From an uncultured archaeon (GTDB lineage: Archaea; Halobacteriota; Methanosarcinia; Methanosarcinales; Methanoperedenaceae), in the NCBI GenBank assembly GCA_902384525.1, contig CABMCA010000073.1, positions 1-44,104 of the forward strand: 44,104 nt of DNA, written 5' to 3'. The translations under genes and the position numbers were made by a program. The notes beneath the pieces are model-generated. The model saw only the letters and a list, made by a program, of their open reading frames with translations. It searched no databases and was not told the origin of the DNA. This document shows, in pieces, positions 16,100 to 24,604 of the stretch (the stretch's first letter is position 1; every line of letters begins with the position of its first letter).

Positions 16100-17080
16100 T
16101 TATTCTCCTTCCATGAATGGGCTCTTGACACCGGTCAAGACTGCCATTACACGTACTCTGCCTGTGATCTGGTCATCGACTTTTGCGCCCCAGATAACTC
16201 TCTTTGTATTCGGGACTTTGTCCATGATCAATTCGCCAGTTACTGCTACTTCTTCGAGTGTCAGGTCTTCGCCACCAACTATGTGGATCAATACGCCATA
16301 GGTTGCTGACATATCTGAAATATCAAGCAATGGGACTGCAAGTGCCTGTGAAACTGCCTTAGCTACCCTGTCCTCACCGTCGCCTTCGCCAATGCCTATT
16401 GCTGAGACTCCGCCTCGCTCCATTACTGCGCGAAGATCTGCGTAATCAAGATTGATCAAGCTTGGCTGTGTGATCGTCTCGGTAATGTTCTTGACAAATG
16501 CTCCAATGAGTGCGTTTGCTACTGCAAGTGCCTCTTTTAAAGGAAGGTTGCCTGCAACTTCTCTTAATTTTCCGTTATCAATAACAATCGTTGCGTCACA
16601 GCTTGCTGCGAGCGCTTTAATAGCTTCCCTGGCCTTCTCTCTTCTGAACTGTTCGATCTTGAATGGGATTGTCACACATGCAATTGTGAGGCAGCCAAGT
16701 TCTTTTGTTACTTCGCCAACTACAGGTATTGCTCCTGTACCGGTTCCTCCTCCCAATCCTGCTACAAGAAAGACAAGGTTTGTACCCTCAAGTTCAGCCC
16801 TGAGTTCTGTGAGGTTTTCTTTGGTTGCCTGGGCACCCATTTCCGGATATCCCCCGCATCCATGTCCCTTACATAACTTCTCACCAAGCAGAACCAGTTT
16901 ATCAGCTTTACTCATCGTTGATAAGTGGTTTACATCGGTATTAGCTGCTATGATCTTTCCGCCCGCCATTCCTTTTTCTGCTATCCATGTCGTTATGTTA
17001 CATCCTGCGCCACCAAGCCCGACTACGGCCACTGATGGCTTTGACGTCTTTACAAACTCTGCTAACTTTTCGTTAACCAT
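16100..17080 (-). CDS. ftsZ: Cell division GTPase FtsZ family
   Basis: The protein has the tubulin/FtsZ core: VAVVGLGGAGCNITTWIAEK at the N-terminus, AANTDVNHL, and the GTP-binding signature GLGGGTGTGAIPVV. The length of 326 residues covers the GTPase and C-terminal activation domains with little tail. It polymerises at mid-cell to drive division. Archaea often carry several FtsZ paralogues; the lack of an N-terminal extension and the GCGGYPEMG insert after the fourth strand make this a divergent paralogue, whose class I cannot assign with certainty. GAGG precedes the ATG and a TATA-like stretch lies about 50 nt upstream. A hairpin terminator follows. Confidence 0.93.
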   Translation of the reverse strand: MVNEKLAEFVKTSKPSVAVVGLGGAGCNITTWIAEKGMAGGKIIAANTDVNHLSTMSKADKLVLLGEKLCKGHGCGGYPEMGAQATKENLTELRAELEGTNLVFLVAGLGGGTGTGAIPVVGEVTKELGCLTIACVTIPFKIEQFRREKAREAIKALAASCDATIVIDNGKLREVAGNLPLKEALAVANALIGAFVKNITETITQPSLINLDYADLRAVMERGGVSAIGIGEGDGEDRVAKAVSQALAVPLLDISDMSATYGVLIHIVGGEDLTLEEVAVTGELIMDKVPNTKRVIWGAKVDDQITGRVRVMAVLTGVKSPFMEGE

Positions 17081-17155
17081 ATTAAATGCCTCTTTCGAAC
17101 CACATTATGGGTCTCTTTACTGATTACACTGTTAAAGTATATAGATTTGATTGAT

Positions 17156-17181
17156 AAAAAGGTGTGTAAAAAGAGAAAAAA
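17156..17181 (-). terminator. Oligo-T terminator after cdhE
   Basis: Downstream of the cdhE stop, the minus strand reads a T-rich tract with runs of six and five T followed by another run of five (A-runs on the plus strand at 17156-17181). Such T tracts terminate archaeal transcription without a hairpin. Confidence 0.55.
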
Positions 17182-17196
17182 GGTGTGAACGTATTT

Positions 17197-18606
17197 TTAT
17201 TTCGGTTTTGGAGGCCAATTCTTCTCCATCCAGCCCGGAATTCTTCCTGAGTCGGGCGGACCGATCATCACACGAAGTCCTGTCACATCTTCCACATCCC
17301 CCTGCAGCCTTGCAGCAAGACCCGGAAGAATAATAGTACTATGGGAAGTTTTATCCTTGAACTCGAAATTGGCCTTCTGGAATGTATCTTTTATCTTGGC
17401 TGCGGTAAGCTGTCCGCCTGCAACCGCGGCTTCAACTCCAATACCGTCCGTATCAACCGCTGCCAGATAACAGTTTATCTTATTGGAAGAGAGGTCGCTC
17501 TCCACAGTATAGTAAGTAAGAGCGAAATTTGTTGTGACTATCACAGGTGAATCCTTTGTCGGAGTACCAACCTCATTTACTCCTGGCGCCACTTTCACCG
17601 GTGTCCGAGGATCAGTATAGATCGTATCCCTGATGTGAACTTCAGGCAGCATGGCATAAGGCTCAAGGCTGTGAAGTATCATGATGTCACCGTACCTTAC
17701 AGTAAATATTGAGGCAAGAACCGTTTCCCAGTAAGAAGCAGTCACTGTATCCTTATAAACAAGCCAGGCGTTAAGGGGAACAGCCATGATAGGGTATGCA
17801 ATATCCTTTTGTCCTTCTTTTATTCCTGAGCGGCGAATTTTTATGAATCGTTCAAAAGTTTCCTTCAATTGCTTACCCTGCGGATAAGTACCAGGATCAA
17901 GGACAATATCCTTTATGCCCATTTCCCCGAAGCTCAGGGCAAGGGATTTGAGCTTATCAAGATCCGGTGAGAATAATACAACCGGAACTTTATAATTCAA
18001 AGCAAGTTCTGAAACTTCACTCCAGTTATTCTCATTTGCTGCATATATAAGCGGATTCTTATCTTTAACAACTTCAAGTCCGGCTTTCAGGACTGCCGGA
18101 TCCAGGGAACAGAGTACAAGTGGAAGTTTTGTGATATCGCTTACCTTTCTGACCGCTGCGGCAAATTTAAGGGCATCACCGGAAACGCATCTTATGGCTA
18201 CTATATCAACTTTAAGGAACTTCCCGACATAGAATTTCCTGAAATTCTGGATCTTATTCACTCGTTCCACAAGTTCATTTTCAGGCATTGTGTCCCAGAC
18301 ATCGTAAGCCAATGCGGTCGGGTCAAAGAAAGTCAACTGGTGGCGGTAAAGAATATCATCCCCTCCGATCCTTTTTGCGTGTTCTCCTGTACCGATCGTG
18401 ATCTCGCGTATCTCCGGAGCAAGAAGTGTCACCAATTCCATGTATTTTTTCTTAAATCCTTCTTTTAGTATGGGCGGGCAATCCTCAACTTTCTTTGACC
18501 TGTCAATGAGATGAGACGCAAAAGCCATACATGTTGCTTCACCGCATTCCGCGCAATTTGTCTGTGGCAGGTACTTATAGACTTGAAGTGGACTATTTAC
18601 TTTCAT
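17197..18606 (-). CDS. cdhE: Acetyl-CoA decarbonylase/synthase gamma subunit (corrinoid Fe-S protein)
   Basis: The large subunit of the corrinoid iron-sulfur protein moves a methyl group between tetrahydrosarcinapterin and the acetyl-CoA-forming site. The N-terminus carries the Fe-S cysteines C18, C21, C26 and C43 in NCAECGEATCMAFASHL and EDCPP. The length of about 469 residues and the internal TIM-barrel and C-terminal cobamide regions (DSPVIVTTNFALTYYTVE) fit CdhE. The ATG at 18606 overlaps the cdhD stop as TAATG, so the two are translated together. An in-frame upstream start at 18627 lies inside cdhD and is less likely. An oligo-T terminator follows. Confidence 0.96.
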   Translation of the reverse strand: MKVNSPLQVYKYLPQTNCAECGEATCMAFASHLIDRSKKVEDCPPILKEGFKKKYMELVTLLAPEIREITIGTGEHAKRIGGDDILYRHQLTFFDPTALAYDVWDTMPENELVERVNKIQNFRKFYVGKFLKVDIVAIRCVSGDALKFAAAVRKVSDITKLPLVLCSLDPAVLKAGLEVVKDKNPLIYAANENNWSEVSELALNYKVPVVLFSPDLDKLKSLALSFGEMGIKDIVLDPGTYPQGKQLKETFERFIKIRRSGIKEGQKDIAYPIMAVPLNAWLVYKDTVTASYWETVLASIFTVRYGDIMILHSLEPYAMLPEVHIRDTIYTDPRTPVKVAPGVNEVGTPTKDSPVIVTTNFALTYYTVESDLSSNKINCYLAAVDTDGIGVEAAVAGGQLTAAKIKDTFQKANFEFKDKTSHSTIILPGLAARLQGDVEDVTGLRVMIGPPDSGRIPGWMEKNWPPKPK

Positions 18607-19895
18607 TATACCACCGCCGTGATCCAATTATCAATATTAAGCGGCTCTGTTTCTTTCAAACCATACAGCGTCTGGGTAATTTCCTTGAGAACCTGAACAG
18701 CGGTGGGGTGCATCATCATAAAAAGGTCATTTCCCGCTAGCGATAATGTCAAACCTGTGATTATTTCCCAGATAGGTCCTCGATACTCACGGGGTCCCCA
18801 GTCAGAATCTTCCTTCAAAGGTGACGCTGTCATCCATGCCTCGCGCGCCCCCCATGCGTTGGTTGTGCCGCTTGACATGGGGAAATTCAGTTCAGTATCA
18901 CCGGATAAACCTGCAAGCCTTATCCGTTCCATATTCGTGTAAGCGTAATCAAGCCCGTATCCGAGAGCTGCAGTCGTCGGATCCATCAATATATTTTCGC
19001 GCGCCACACCACACTGTTTCATAAGCTTTCGGTTAAGTTCTTTTTGTGCGTTTATCTCAAGCTGCGTCCATGAGAGCACAACATGATTATATTTCTTGGC
19101 TGCTTCAGCAATCCTCGCATAATCCAGGTTCAAACTGGCTGATGCAAGAAGACATCGTTCACCTTCAGCGGCCTCAGCCGCTTTCTCAAGAACTGCCGGG
19201 TCTTTTTCGGGGTTACCCGAACCACCGATAACAATAGGCACATCCACTGCCTGCAGGACCTCTTCCACGGTTTTTGCAGCTTGCGCCGGGGATGTGTCCT
19301 TGATGTTAGGATCAGTACTGATAAGATGAATTGTGACCATATCCGCGCCGAAATCCCGGACGACTTTCTTTGCCCATTCTGCGGGGCTGTTGATAACATC
19401 CTCATAGTTGGATTTTACCGCTTTTGCCATGTTAATGGGCATGTCAAAAACATCCATAGTGATGTGATTGCGATGCGGCATCGGACTATCAAAATAATAA
19501 GGGAGGGATTTTTCCCCGCCAAGTGTTATTGTACTCTTTCTGCTTCCACCGTCTGATGAAGTTGCTCCCAGCACGACTTCCTGGATAGGAGTTTTCCATT
19601 CCTCTATTTTTCCAACGCTGAATTTCGACTCGATCAACTTGCTTAACTTCTTTGGAGCCGCAACCTGTTGTCCTCCTAACACCTGGTCAATGGGATAACC
19701 CAGTATTCTTGAAATATTCATCAAGTGGAGAGCCATCTGGGCGGTTTCATGGCCTAACGCGTATGCCATCTGGGGATTCATACCCATTTGTCCGAGGTCT
19801 ATTTCAACATCGCCTTCTATTTTTACTCCTTCAAGGGCTTCAATATCGCCACCAAGAAGGCTTCCAAGTTCAGAGAGTTTGATCTTTTTTGTCAT
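18606..19895 (-). CDS. cdhD: Acetyl-CoA decarbonylase/synthase delta subunit
   Basis: The small subunit of the corrinoid Fe-S protein (429 residues) pairs with CdhE. It starts [20 protein letters not shown] and has the conserved [20 protein letters not shown] and the TIM-barrel phrases [17 protein letters not shown] and [20 protein letters not shown] precedes the ATG as a ribosome binding site, and a clear TATA element lies about 50 nt upstream. It is the first gene of the cdhDE pair. The cdhABC genes that usually precede cdhD in Methanosarcina are absent here and must lie elsewhere. Confidence 0.96.
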   Translation of the reverse strand: MTKKIKLSELGSLLGGDIEALEGVKIEGDVEIDLGQMGMNPQMAYALGHETAQMALHLMNISRILGYPIDQVLGGQQVAAPKKLSKLIESKFSVGKIEEWKTPIQEVVLGATSSDGGSRKSTITLGGEKSLPYYFDSPMPHRNHITMDVFDMPINMAKAVKSNYEDVINSPAEWAKKVVRDFGADMVTIHLISTDPNIKDTSPAQAAKTVEEVLQAVDVPIVIGGSGNPEKDPAVLEKAAEAAEGERCLLASASLNLDYARIAEAAKKYNHVVLSWTQLEINAQKELNRKLMKQCGVARENILMDPTTAALGYGLDYAYTNMERIRLAGLSGDTELNFPMSSGTTNAWGAREAWMTASPLKEDSDWGPREYRGPIWEIITGLTLSLAGNDLFMMMHPTAVQVLKEITQTLYGLKETEPLNIDNWITAVV

Positions 19896-19941
19896 TCTTG
19901 CATCCCATTTCGCACTATTAATCGTCTAAGATAAGACTCGA

Positions 19942-19960
19942 TACATATATAATTTTATAT
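19942..19960 (-). promoter_or_regulatory. TATA region of the cdhDE promoter
   Basis: On the minus strand, AATATAAAATTATATATG lies about 50-65 nt before the cdhD start and is a strong archaeal TATA element. A short GTCT/AGAC inverted repeat with a 6-nt spacer lies downstream at 19924-19937, where an operator could act. Confidence 0.5.
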
Positions 19961-20016
19961 TCGGGGCTGCACAGTTCTTGAGTCATATTCAAGGCAAAGC
20001 TATGCATATCCTGGGC

Positions 20017-20265
20017 TCAGATATTATAGCGATTAAAAAGTTCTTTCCTCACAGGACATATACAAACGAAAGAATAACCAAACGATATCCTGTAATTACA
20101 GGGTTCACTGCTCAGGCATTTCACAAAATGTATTTTATTATCGATATTAAGTTCAACCTTGCAAAGGTTATTTCTTATATCCGACAGGCAGGAAAAATCT
20201 TTTTTACATTTAGTAGTTTTCTTTAAGATTTCTTCACCTATTTGAATATCCTTTTTTTGATTCAA
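20017..20265 (-). CDS. Cysteine-rich small protein upstream of cdhDE
   Basis: The 82-residue protein has seven cysteines: TKCKKDFSCLSD, NLCKVEL, HFVKCLSSEPCNYRISFGYS and FVCICPVRKELF. The spacing and the aromatic FGYSFVC-CPVR ending look like a metal-binding or iron-sulfur mini-domain conserved in methanogens, though I cannot name it. No ATG is available: the start is TTG at 20263-20265, with GGGGAT as ribosome binding site, making a leader TTG likely. It lies between the VLRF1 gene and cdhD, same direction, with its own duplicated TATA box. Confidence 0.75.
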   Translation of the reverse strand: MNQKKDIQIGEEILKKTTKCKKDFSCLSDIRNNLCKVELNIDNKIHFVKCLSSEPCNYRISFGYSFVCICPVRKELFNRYNI

Positions 20266-20299
20266 TTTTTTTATCCCCGGACACTGTAACTATTTGTAT

Positions 20300-20329
20300 T
20301 CTCGTATTTATACATCTCGTATTTATACA
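20300..20329 (-). promoter_or_regulatory. Perfect tandem 15-bp repeat duplicating a TATA box
   Basis: TCTCGTATTTATACA occurs twice back-to-back (20300-20314 and 20315-20329). On the minus strand each copy contains TATAAATA, so the Cys-rich gene has two TATA boxes 15 bp apart, at about 40 and 55 nt upstream of its TTG start. A 15-bp shift would give two transcription starts 1.5 turns apart. Confidence 0.65.
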
Positions 20330-20352
20330 AGCCAGGTTAACTGTTCCTGATG

Positions 20353-21300
20353 TTAAATCCAGTAACACCTGACTGCCAACACATCCCTCAAAACCTGATC
20401 GACATTCCCATTTGAAATTGTATCCATACTCTTCATAACCAGGGGAAAATCATATCCTTCCATTATCATTTTTATCAATTTACCCTCTCCGCCTGCAAGG
20501 ACATATTGAATATCCTTATGCTTTGAAATCATCGGATCAAGTGCAGACCTCACTTTATTCGCATGATGTCTGACATCCTCTTCAACCAGGCTCTGGAATC
20601 GCTTCTGGCTCCATCCTCCCTGTTTATGTTTCCCCATAACACTGCTTCTTACGATCTGGTGTTCCACAAAAGTATCAGCTTCGACAATTCCTATAATGGT
20701 CTCACCTGCATGGGTATTGACAACAAGTATTTTTTCATATTCAAGATTCCGTATTAAAGGTTCAAGATCGAATTGTGTGCCCACAATATATTCTGAAGTA
20801 AGGATTGGAAAAACCGGTATTATTACCAGGTTAACGATCCTATTGGTATCGTAAAGAATTATTTTTCCAGTGGATGATTCTATTTTTTCAATAAGATGCA
20901 AAGCTGAACTGTCAAAAAGATTTACCGTTTCTCCTGCCACATCCCCGACCGCCTTATCTTTTTCCAGGTAAACTGTTATCAATGTCGAAATCTTTGACTT
21001 CATTGTACTTATAAAGAAAATTATCTCCTCAAGCCTGTTTTTGGACATGCTTTCTGATAGCCTGAATTTAAACTCCTGTGATGTTTCTTTTTTCAGCGTC
21101 TGTATCTCGTTAGTAAGTGAAGATATCTTATTTACGGCTTCATTTAATTCCCGGTCAACATCCTGTTTTATTGCGATCGTTTTTTTTGCTTTTTCATCTT
21201 TTTTCCCAAGCTGCAGGGAGAGTATCCTGTTCTCTTCCTCAAGCTGTGATATTCTTGCTTTCAGGGAATTGATTTCTTCTTTCTTGAATAGATCAAACAC
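20353..21300 (-). CDS. VLRF1/Vms1-like archaeal release factor family protein
   Basis: This 315-residue protein has a coiled coil at about residues 8-80 and then a release-factor-like domain with GKHKQGGWSQKRFQSLVEED at about 223-242. That GG-W-Q motif is the signature of the VLRF1 family, which includes yeast Vms1/human ANKZF1, and cleaves peptidyl-tRNA on stalled large subunits; Gln in the motif replaces the GGQ of eRF1. The C-terminal DVLAVRCYWI is typical of archaeal versions. It starts with GTG at 21300, overlapping the Brix stop by 8 nt, with GAGG and AAGG upstream. The family call is confident; the enzymatic role is inferred from eukaryotic homologues. Confidence 0.85.
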   Translation of the reverse strand: MFDLFKKEEINSLKARISQLEEENRILSLQLGKKDEKAKKTIAIKQDVDRELNEAVNKISSLTNEIQTLKKETSQEFKFRLSESMSKNRLEEIIFFISTMKSKISTLITVYLEKDKAVGDVAGETVNLFDSSALHLIEKIESSTGKIILYDTNRIVNLVIIPVFPILTSEYIVGTQFDLEPLIRNLEYEKILVVNTHAGETIIGIVEADTFVEHQIVRSSVMGKHKQGGWSQKRFQSLVEEDVRHHANKVRSALDPMISKHKDIQYVLAGGEGKLIKMIMEGYDFPLVMKSMDTISNGNVDQVLRDVLAVRCYWI

Positions 21301-21746
21301 TGCCTTCGCCTCGTACTTCCAGTACTGTTAATTTGATATAGGATTCACCATCACTTGTAAATTCAATGTTATCATCGACCATTATAATTCTTTTTGATTT
21401 TTCCCCTGCTTCTGTTCCTGTTTCCGTTCCTGTTCTTAATCCTGTGACTTTACAAAGATCAAGCGCTAGGGAATTATTTCCCTGGATGACAGGTTCGATC
21501 CCAATACCGATATCTTTATCGAGTGATACATGGGCACGAATTGAGAGAACACATTTTTCTTTAAAAAAAAAAACTAAAACTGCCAGGGTTTCCTTTATAT
21601 TCACCTACCAATAAAAAAGGTTTATCTGCAAACTCCTGAAGGCTGGCTTTTCCGCGGGTCACATATTTCCAGCCCGTGAACCTGCCTAAATGTTTGCAGA
21701 ATATTCGTGTTTTTGAGGATGGTTTTCGTGCAGTGGTAATGATCAT
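21293..21746 (-). pseudogene. Brix-domain (Imp4-like) protein, frameshifted in a homopolymer
   Basis: The first part reads [20 protein letters not shown] and EFADKPFLLVGEYKGNPGSF, the start of archaeal Brix proteins, which bind rRNA in ribosome assembly. At an 11-base A run (21563-21573; T run on the coding strand) that frame meets TAA. Removing one base restores FFFKEKCVLSIRAHVSLDKD and NSLALDLCKVTGLRTG, the expected C-terminal half, to the stop at 21293. So this is one gene with a one-base shift, not two. The ATG overlaps the rpoP stop (ATGA), and the last codons overlap the VLRF1 start. Sequencing error, true mutation or slippage-based control cannot be told apart here. Confidence 0.85.
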
Positions 21747-21880
21747 TCGGCTTTGACCTGTTTTACAACCACAGGTCTTTCCTTGACAAGGATTCGATGG
21801 CCACAATAAGGGCAACGGACACCGCTATATTCATAATCTATCTCCACTGCCCGCTTGCAACGGGTACATTTATAAACCAT
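21743..21880 (-). CDS. rpoP: DNA-directed RNA polymerase subunit P (Rpo12)
   Basis: The 45-residue zinc-ribbon subunit reads [20 protein letters not shown], then [14 protein letters not shown] and ends VVKQVKAE. The CxxC pair and the final CxxC bind zinc, and RILVKERP is the conserved core. It is a subunit of archaeal RNA polymerase matching eukaryotic Rpb12. It lies directly after rpl37ae in the same direction, as in many archaea, and its stop overlaps the Brix gene start. It is too short for simple ORF calling, so it is easily missed. Confidence 0.95.
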   Translation of the reverse strand: MVYKCTRCKRAVEIDYEYSGVRCPYCGHRILVKERPVVVKQVKAE

Positions 21881-21889
21881 ACTATATCC

Positions 21890-22195
21890 TTATCTTGCTG
21901 AAGCTAATTGTTTATTAATTTCAGCTTTTACAGCCTGGACTGCTCTTAAGACCGTTGTATGAGCAGGACTTTGTGGAACATATGAGCCACCAGCGAATGT
22001 GTGTTCACATTTGGAGCACTGCCATATTCCTGTGCCGATCCTTGATATTTTCTTTGCGCCGCATTTAGAACATGTATATTCGGCCCGCATTTTCTCTTCA
22101 CTATCGCCCACAAGTTTTCGGGCCTTTGTTCCGTATCTTGTTCCAAATCTTCCGGCGGACCTTGATTTATGTCCTTTTGAACTGATTTTAGCCAT
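21890..22195 (-). CDS. rpl37ae: Ribosomal protein eL43 (L37Ae)
   Basis: The 101-residue protein has the sequence TKARKLVGDSEEKMRAEY and a zinc ribbon CSKCGAKK with CSKCEHTF, then GGSYVPQSPAHTTVLRAV, the standard eL43 pattern. It binds the 50S subunit near the E site. The ATG follows the rrp42 stop within a few bases, and rpoP follows. Placement after exosome genes is the common archaeal order. Confidence 0.96.
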   Translation of the reverse strand: MAKISSKGHKSRSAGRFGTRYGTKARKLVGDSEEKMRAEYTCSKCGAKKISRIGTGIWQCSKCEHTFAGGSYVPQSPAHTTVLRAVQAVKAEINKQLASAR

Positions 22196-22197
22196 GA

Positions 22198-22977
22198 TTA
22201 TATCTCCAGGAATTTTTCTCTTAATTCTTTTGCCTTCTCAATTGAAATATCCACTATATAATTTATCTGTTCAGTTGTAAGCGGCGAAACACCGCTCTTT
22301 TGCATGCCTGATAAGCCGCCATCCTGGTTGGAAATAACGGTCAGTTTTGTTCCGGATATGCTTTGTTCATCGAGTGAAGGGTCAAGCATGATGGCTCCGC
22401 CGATCTCAACCGCAGTTACGGCCACTGGCACATCCCTCATGGGAACAGGCGTGTCTTCTCCCACGCCAAACCTTTGTGCTGGTAATTTTGCGGTCATAAG
22501 AGCTGCTATGGCGCCCAGGGATGCAGCATCCATAATGTTCCCTCCATCATCAAGGACATGAACATCAATGAAAACCATCCATACTTTTTCTCCAGGTGTT
22601 ATACACAGTTTAGAAAGGTCAATGGACTCTGATTCACGGATGCCCCTGTCAACTACCCTGGCAAGTTCTATGGCATCTTCCCTTGGCGGGCCTGATTCAA
22701 ATACAGGTGAAGCAAGAGGGATAAGTTCAAGATTTGTAATGATCACTCCCTTATCAGGTGTGTCAGGGAAAGGTGTGCCGGTCTGGATCTTAACCCCGAC
22801 GACCACATGTGTATCCCCGAGTTTGACTCGTGCGGAGCCCTCTGCCTTTTCAATGACATTTGTGTCAATTGTTATCTCCCTGTACTCGTCAAATTTTCGT
22901 CCATCCTCTCTTTCCCCCTTGATCATTAGATTATAGATATAATCTTTACGAAGTTCGGACATTATTTCATTACTCAT
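22198..22977 (-). CDS. rrp42: Exosome complex RNase PH-like subunit Rrp42
   Basis: This RNase PH-fold subunit lacks the phosphorolytic active site and forms the hexameric ring with Rrp41. Seen motifs are [36 protein letters not shown] and GGPPRED-type [19 protein letters not shown]. About 259 residues. The ATG at 22977 has GGTGA from the rrp41 end as ribosome binding site; a GTG at 22986 would add three residues. The start overlaps the rrp41 stop by eight bases. rrp42 follows rrp41 as in other archaea. Confidence 0.96.
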   Translation of the reverse strand: MSNEIMSELRKDYIYNLMIKGEREDGRKFDEYREITIDTNVIEKAEGSARVKLGDTHVVVGVKIQTGTPFPDTPDKGVIITNLELIPLASPVFESGPPREDAIELARVVDRGIRESESIDLSKLCITPGEKVWMVFIDVHVLDDGGNIMDAASLGAIAALMTAKLPAQRFGVGEDTPVPMRDVPVAVTAVEIGGAIMLDPSLDEQSISGTKLTVISNQDGGLSGMQKSGVSPLTTEQINYIVDISIEKAKELREKFLEI

Positions 22978-23701
22978 TGACTTCACCTTCTATCAGGGAG
23001 GAATATTTTTCCATGAGTGCAGTTCTTTGCAATTGCGCTATCTCAAGACATCCTTTCTTTGCCATTTCAAGCCCTTCCCTGAATTCGTCCCTGGTAAGAT
23101 GACCATCCATCTGCAATAGTGTGATCTTTCCATCTGGCGTCATGGCAATTGGCATATCAGCCTGCCCATAGTTATCTTCATCTTTATTCAGGTCAAGAAC
23201 AAGAGTATCGTCGACTTTACCAACCGCGCAGGCCGAAACCAGGCTTTTCATTGGTATACCCGCATCGGCAAGAGCTATGGATGCGGCATTAATTCCTGCC
23301 GTCCTTGTACCTGCATCAGCCTGGAGGACTTCTACGAAGATATCTATGGCTGAACGGGGAAAATATTCCTGGAATATAACAGGTTCCAGGGCTTCCCTGC
23401 TCACCTTTGAGACTTCAATGCTTCTCCTGTCAGGCCCGGGGCGTTTTCGTTCTTCAACCGAGAACGATGCCATATTATACCTGTACCGAACAACTGCACT
23501 TGTTGATTTCTGCTGGTGTCTGGGATGTACTTCCCGCGGCCCGTATACTGCTGCAATTACCTTGTTCCCTCCGAATTCAAAATAACATGAGCCGTCAGCC
23601 CTATTCAAAACGCCCACCTTTATTTTGATGGGTCTTATTTCATCTGGTTTTCTGCCATCAAGGCGAATACCGTTTTCAATTAACTTTTCTGGTTTTACCA
23701 T
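22970..23701 (-). CDS. rrp41: Exosome complex exonuclease Rrp41
   Basis: The catalytic RNase PH-like subunit of the archaeal exosome degrades RNA 3' to 5' phosphorolytically. It has [31 protein letters not shown], the arginine cluster [20 protein letters not shown] and active-site acids in [15 protein letters not shown]. The length of 243 residues is standard. ATG at 23701 follows GAAGAGGAATCTT. It is separated by 88 nt from rrp4, a spacer that contains an in-frame extension of rrp4 (see findings). Confidence 0.97.
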   Translation of the reverse strand: MVKPEKLIENGIRLDGRKPDEIRPIKIKVGVLNRADGSCYFEFGGNKVIAAVYGPREVHPRHQQKSTSAVVRYRYNMASFSVEERKRPGPDRRSIEVSKVSREALEPVIFQEYFPRSAIDIFVEVLQADAGTRTAGINAASIALADAGIPMKSLVSACAVGKVDDTLVLDLNKDEDNYGQADMPIAMTPDGKITLLQMDGHLTRDEFREGLEMAKKGCLEIAQLQRTALMEKYSSLIEGEVNE

Positions 23702-23789
23702 AAGATTCCTCTTCTCTTTCTTCCTCGTTCCTTATAATTTCATACAAGACATATTATTTATCCAGCAGTTCATCCAGGATCCCACCTGA

Positions 23790-24599
23790 TTAATTCTCTT
23801 CAATGTTCTCAGGTTCTTCTGCATCTTCCATGACAGTTTCTTCGGTTTCTTTTGCGGCTCTGGTAGTCTCCTCTGCAGGCTCCTGTTCGTGCTCCTTGGC
23901 CTCTTCCTTTTTCGCTTTCTTTTTTATCGGTTGTTTGACTGGTATCCCTTTTTCTTCTTTCAAGAAGTTGACTATCCTGTCTGTCAAACCCGGAATATGA
24001 GATTCTTTTTCGATTTTCTGGATCGTCCGTACTGCAATATCGAGATTCTTATCTTTACCTGTAAGCCATACCCTGCCATTTTGCCCGATAAATATATTGC
24101 AGTTAGTCTCATTTTTCAGCATAGCGATCATCGAGCCGCTTCTGCCTATTAATCTTGGCACCTTGGAAGGTGTTACTTCGATGATCCGGCCGTCTTTTAT
24201 CTGCCTAAGTCTCTGATCATTCAATGTAAGTTCGACCTTCATGCTCTGGTCAACGTCCTTAACAAGCGTCATTATTGAATCGCCGACTTTAAGATATTTT
24301 GACATTTCCGAGTTATCTATTCGTCTTGGAAATTCGGATATATGCAGTAAACCCTCATAAGGGGACCGAATATCAACTATCCAGTTCGAAAAAGAGACTT
24401 CGCTTATTATGCCTATAATAAGGTCACCCTGTCTGGGAATATATTTCCCTGACAGCGGCACGACTTTGATATGGTTTTTCAATGATGCTATACCAAAGAC
24501 AGATGAAAATACTTTACTATCTTCAACATATGTACCCTCATCAGCAAGCTTTACATCATCTGATAAGAATTCACCCGGAATTACTAATTTTTTATCCAT
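23790..24599 (-). CDS. rrp4: Exosome RNA-binding cap protein Rrp4
   Basis: The RNA-binding cap of the exosome has an N-terminal domain (VIPGEFLSDDVKLADEGTYV), an S1 domain (SPYEGLLHISEFPRRIDNSE) and a KH domain (VPRLIGRSGSMIAMLKNETN). A charged, low-complexity C-terminal tail rich in E and K ends EEPENIEEN. Caps select and thread RNA into the Rrp41/Rrp42 ring. It follows SBDS by five bases. After its TAA the frame continues for 11 more codons to another TAA, encoding SGGILDELLDK. Confidence 0.95.
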   Translation of the reverse strand: MDKKLVIPGEFLSDDVKLADEGTYVEDSKVFSSVFGIASLKNHIKVVPLSGKYIPRQGDLIIGIISEVSFSNWIVDIRSPYEGLLHISEFPRRIDNSEMSKYLKVGDSIMTLVKDVDQSMKVELTLNDQRLRQIKDGRIIEVTPSKVPRLIGRSGSMIAMLKNETNCNIFIGQNGRVWLTGKDKNLDIAVRTIQKIEKESHIPGLTDRIVNFLKEEKGIPVKQPIKKKAKKEEAKEHEQEPAEETTRAAKETEETVMEDAEEPENIEEN

Positions 24600-24604
24600 T
24601 TACA

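Noticed and set aside
21293-21604. Separate 103-residue gene with its own ATG
   Set aside because: Its sequence continues the Brix protein across the A run; the apparent ATG start has no fitting N-terminus.
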